Shown: one piece after another, positions 5,127 through 6,994 of the stretch
Position numbering within the stretch: position 1 is the first letter of the stretch
Layout of the letters: each line of letters begins with the position of its first letter
Assembly: GCA_046756985.1 (NCBI GenBank)
Contig: JBHHXG010000076.1
Location: forward strand, 1 to 6,994
Direction of reading: 5' to 3'
Source: JBHHXG01 sp046756985
Lineage (GTDB): Bacteria; Pseudomonadota; Zetaproteobacteria; Mariprofundales; Mariprofundaceae
Length of the DNA stretch: 6,994 bases
Program-made: the position numbers and the translations under genes
Notes under the pieces: model-generated
The model's database searches: none
What the model was told of the DNA's origin: nothing
The model's input: only the letters and a program-made list of their open reading frames with translations

Positions 5127-6994
5127 ATGTCTAAAAGCAAGCAGGAACAAGTGCAGATACGTGAACTGGGCAGCTTGATGGCAAGGGGTAAGGAAGAAGG
5201 CTTTATTACCTATGAGGATCTGAACAAGCACCTGCCGGAAGGCCTGGTGTCTGCCGATCAGGTGGAACAGATCATTAATATGTTCACTGAAATGGGTGTC
5301 GAGGTGGTGGATCCGGAGCGGGCCCCGACCGGCGCCTATGCCGTACGCAAGGATCGCCTGCGTAAGGAAGATTCCGCTCTGCGCGCCGATACCACAACAC
5401 TGGGAACGGTCGTACGTATTGATGACCCGGTGCGTATGTATCTGCGAGAAATGGGTACCGTTGAATTGCTGACCCGCGAGGGTGAGATTGAGATTGCCCG
5501 CCGCATTGAGGAAGGCCGCCTGCAGGTGCATGAAGCAATCTGCCTGTGCCCCAGCACATTCCGTGAAATTATACTGCTCGGCGAGCGCGTCATCGAGGCC
5601 CGCGATGAAGCGCTGGAAACCGGTGAAGAAGCAAACTACCGCGATATCCTTGATATTGATGACAAGGTTGTGAATGCAGCAGCGATTGCCGAATATGAAA
5701 ACCGCATGAACAAAGCCGATGATGACGATGAGCAGAGTACCATGCAGGAAAACAAGCTTGATCCGGATCAGTTGTCTGCAGCGATCAAGGCAAGGACGGC
5801 AACACCGGATGGCACGCCGATGCAGGAGACGGTGATAACCAAGGAAGAGCAGCTCGAAGAAGCGCTTGAACATTTCAAGACCGCCAAGGAACTGCATACC
5901 GAATATATCAAGCTGAAAAAGAAACTGGATAAGAAGCCGGGTAATGAGAAGCTGATTAACGAGGCCAGAGAGACGCTGAACGGTATGCTGATAGAACTGG
6001 TGAGCATACCGTTTTCAACGCGGCAGATCGAAATGCTTGTTCAGCGCTTCAAGAATGCGGTTGAACGGGTGCGCAGATATGAGCGTGATATCCGCGATCT
6101 GGCTCTGAAAGCAAAGATGCCGCGCAAGCTCTTTATCGAAAGCTTTCCCGTAAGTGAAACTGATGAGCGCTGGGTTGATGGCGTCATCAAGGCGCATGTT
6201 GATGCGCCCTGGGCTGATGCGCTCGATCAGGTGTCTGGCAAGGTACGGGAGAATCAGCGCCGCCTGAAACGGGTCGAGCAGGAAACCGAGATGCAGGTGG
6301 AAGAGCTGAAGACCGTGGCGCGCAAGCTGACTATGGGTGAAGCCAAGATGCGGCAAGCCAAACGGGAGATGATTGAGGCCAATCTGCGTCTGGTGATTTC
6401 AATCGCTAAGAAATACACCAACCGCGGTCTGGGCTTCCTCGATCTGATTCAGGAAGGCAACATCGGCCTGATGAAGGCCGTGGATAAGTTTGAATGGCGC
6501 CGTGGTTACAAGTTCTCCACTTATGCGACATGGTGGATCCGTCAGGCCATTACCCGGTCCATTGCTGATCAGGCCCGTACGATCCGTATTCCCGTACATA
6601 TGATCGAAACCATCAACAAGATGATGCGTGTTTCGCGCCAGGTTGCGCAGGAAATCGGTCGTGAGCCGACGCCGGAGGAGCTGGCTGTACACCTGGAAAT
6701 CCCGGTGGAAAAGGTCGAGCAGATTCTGGAGGTGGCGAAAGAGCCGGTATCGCTGGAAACGCCGATTGGTGATGATGAAGACTCGCAACTGGGCGATTTT
6801 GTCGAGGATGAAAATGCCCAGAATCCTCTGGATGGAGCGGTTAACGAAGCCCTGTGTGAGGCGACGCTTGAGGTACTGGAGAATCTCACGCCGCGTGAGG
6901 AGAAGGTGTTGCGCATGCGTTTCGGTATTGGCATGAATACCGACCATACGCTGGAAGAGGTTGGCAAACAGTTTGGCGTGACGCGTGAGCGTAT
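5127..6994 (+). CDS. rpoD: RNA polymerase primary sigma factor RpoD (sigma-70), 3' end cut by the window
   Basis: The 622 complete codons lack a stop only because the window ends. The protein directs RNA polymerase core to housekeeping promoters. Region 1.1 lies in about 1-80 and region 1.2 starts near DPVRMYLREMGTVELLTREGE (100-120). A long, acidic non-conserved region (about 130-410) precedes region 2 from MIEANLRLV (415). DLIQEGNIGLM (439-449) and YATWWIRQAITRS (466-478) hold the -10 recognising W469, W470, Q473 and T476 (E. coli W433, W434, Q437, T440). Region 3 follows at about 490-570, and region 4 ends in VTRER with R620 and E621 (E. coli R584, E585). The offset from E. coli grows from 4 to 36, so about 32 residues are inserted in the non-conserved region. 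By comparison about 27 codons are missing. The start is the ATG three bases after the dnaG stop, with AGGGG at 5114-5118 inside dnaG, implying coupled translation. Confidence 0.97.
   Translation, partial: MSKSKQEQVQIRELGSLMARGKEEGFITYEDLNKHLPEGLVSADQVEQIINMFTEMGVEVVDPERAPTGAYAVRKDRLRKEDSALRADTTTLGTVVRIDDPVRMYLREMGTVELLTREGEIEIARRIEEGRLQVHEAICLCPSTFREIILLGERVIEARDEALETGEEANYRDILDIDDKVVNAAAIAEYENRMNKADDDDEQSTMQENKLDPDQLSAAIKARTATPDGTPMQETVITKEEQLEEALEHFKTAKELHTEYIKLKKKLDKKPGNEKLINEARETLNGMLIELVSIPFSTRQIEMLVQRFKNAVERVRRYERDIRDLALKAKMPRKLFIESFPVSETDERWVDGVIKAHVDAPWADALDQVSGKVRENQRRLKRVEQETEMQVEELKTVARKLTMGEAKMRQAKREMIEANLRLVISIAKKYTNRGLGFLDLIQEGNIGLMKAVDKFEWRRGYKFSTYATWWIRQAITRSIADQARTIRIPVHMIETINKMMRVSRQVAQEIGREPTPEELAVHLEIPVEKVEQILEVAKEPVSLETPIGDDEDSQLGDFVEDENAQNPLDGAVNEALCEATLEVLENLTPREEKVLRMRFGIGMNTDHTLEEVGKQFGVTRER

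Noticed and set aside
4809..5897. Long 362-codon minus-strand open frame opposite dnaG and rpoD
   Set aside because: It lies antisense to well-supported dnaG and rpoD coding sequence, its protein is rich in His, Phe and Leu as expected from antisense reading, and it matches no family I recognise.
1..6994. Mobile element, CRISPR array, toxin-antitoxin or defence system
   Set aside because: Almost the whole window is accounted for by recognisable core genes; no repeat array, transposase or small extra gene remains in the short gaps.

Overview
The window looks like a core chromosomal segment from a member of the Pseudomonadota (proteobacteria). The evidence is the macromolecular-synthesis cluster rpsU - yqeY - dnaG - rpoD in one direction. 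RpoD has a proteobacterial-type long non-conserved region, and DnaG and RpoD active residues align with the E. coli proteins at an almost constant offset. I cannot place the lineage more narrowly; a gamma- or zeta-proteobacterium-like group is possible, but that is a guess. I see no insertion sequence, phage gene, tRNA, rRNA or CRISPR array.

Layout. At 1-99 (+) is the 3' end of an unidentified gene. It converges on, and overlaps by 3 bases with, a minus-strand pair running 2494 -> 96: murJ (lipid II flippase) followed by a PolB-type predicted 3'-5' exonuclease. These two touch through an overlapping stop and Shine-Dalgarno (SD) arrangement and are probably co-transcribed. A divergent intergenic region (2495-2608) separates murJ from the plus-strand cluster. 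That cluster is rpsU (ribosomal protein bS21), a strong intrinsic terminator acting as an attenuator, yqeY (GatB/YqeY domain), dnaG (primase) and rpoD (primary sigma factor). rpoD runs off the right edge, probably about 27 codons before its stop.

How the genes work together. The plus-strand cluster links initiation of translation (bS21), replication (primase) and transcription (sigma-70). Differential expression appears to be built into the sequence. There is a good sigma-70-like promoter whose -10 overlaps the murJ start, and a leader of about 105 nt with a hairpin abutting the rpsU SD. A terminator follows rpsU, the dnaG SD is poor behind a hairpin that covers the yqeY stop, and a candidate internal promoter for rpoD lies inside dnaG. 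This resembles the regulatory logic of the E. coli rpsU-dnaG-rpoD operon.

I looked for an undescribed system and did not find one. The most interesting signals are regulatory: the rpsU leader and the overlapping divergent control region.
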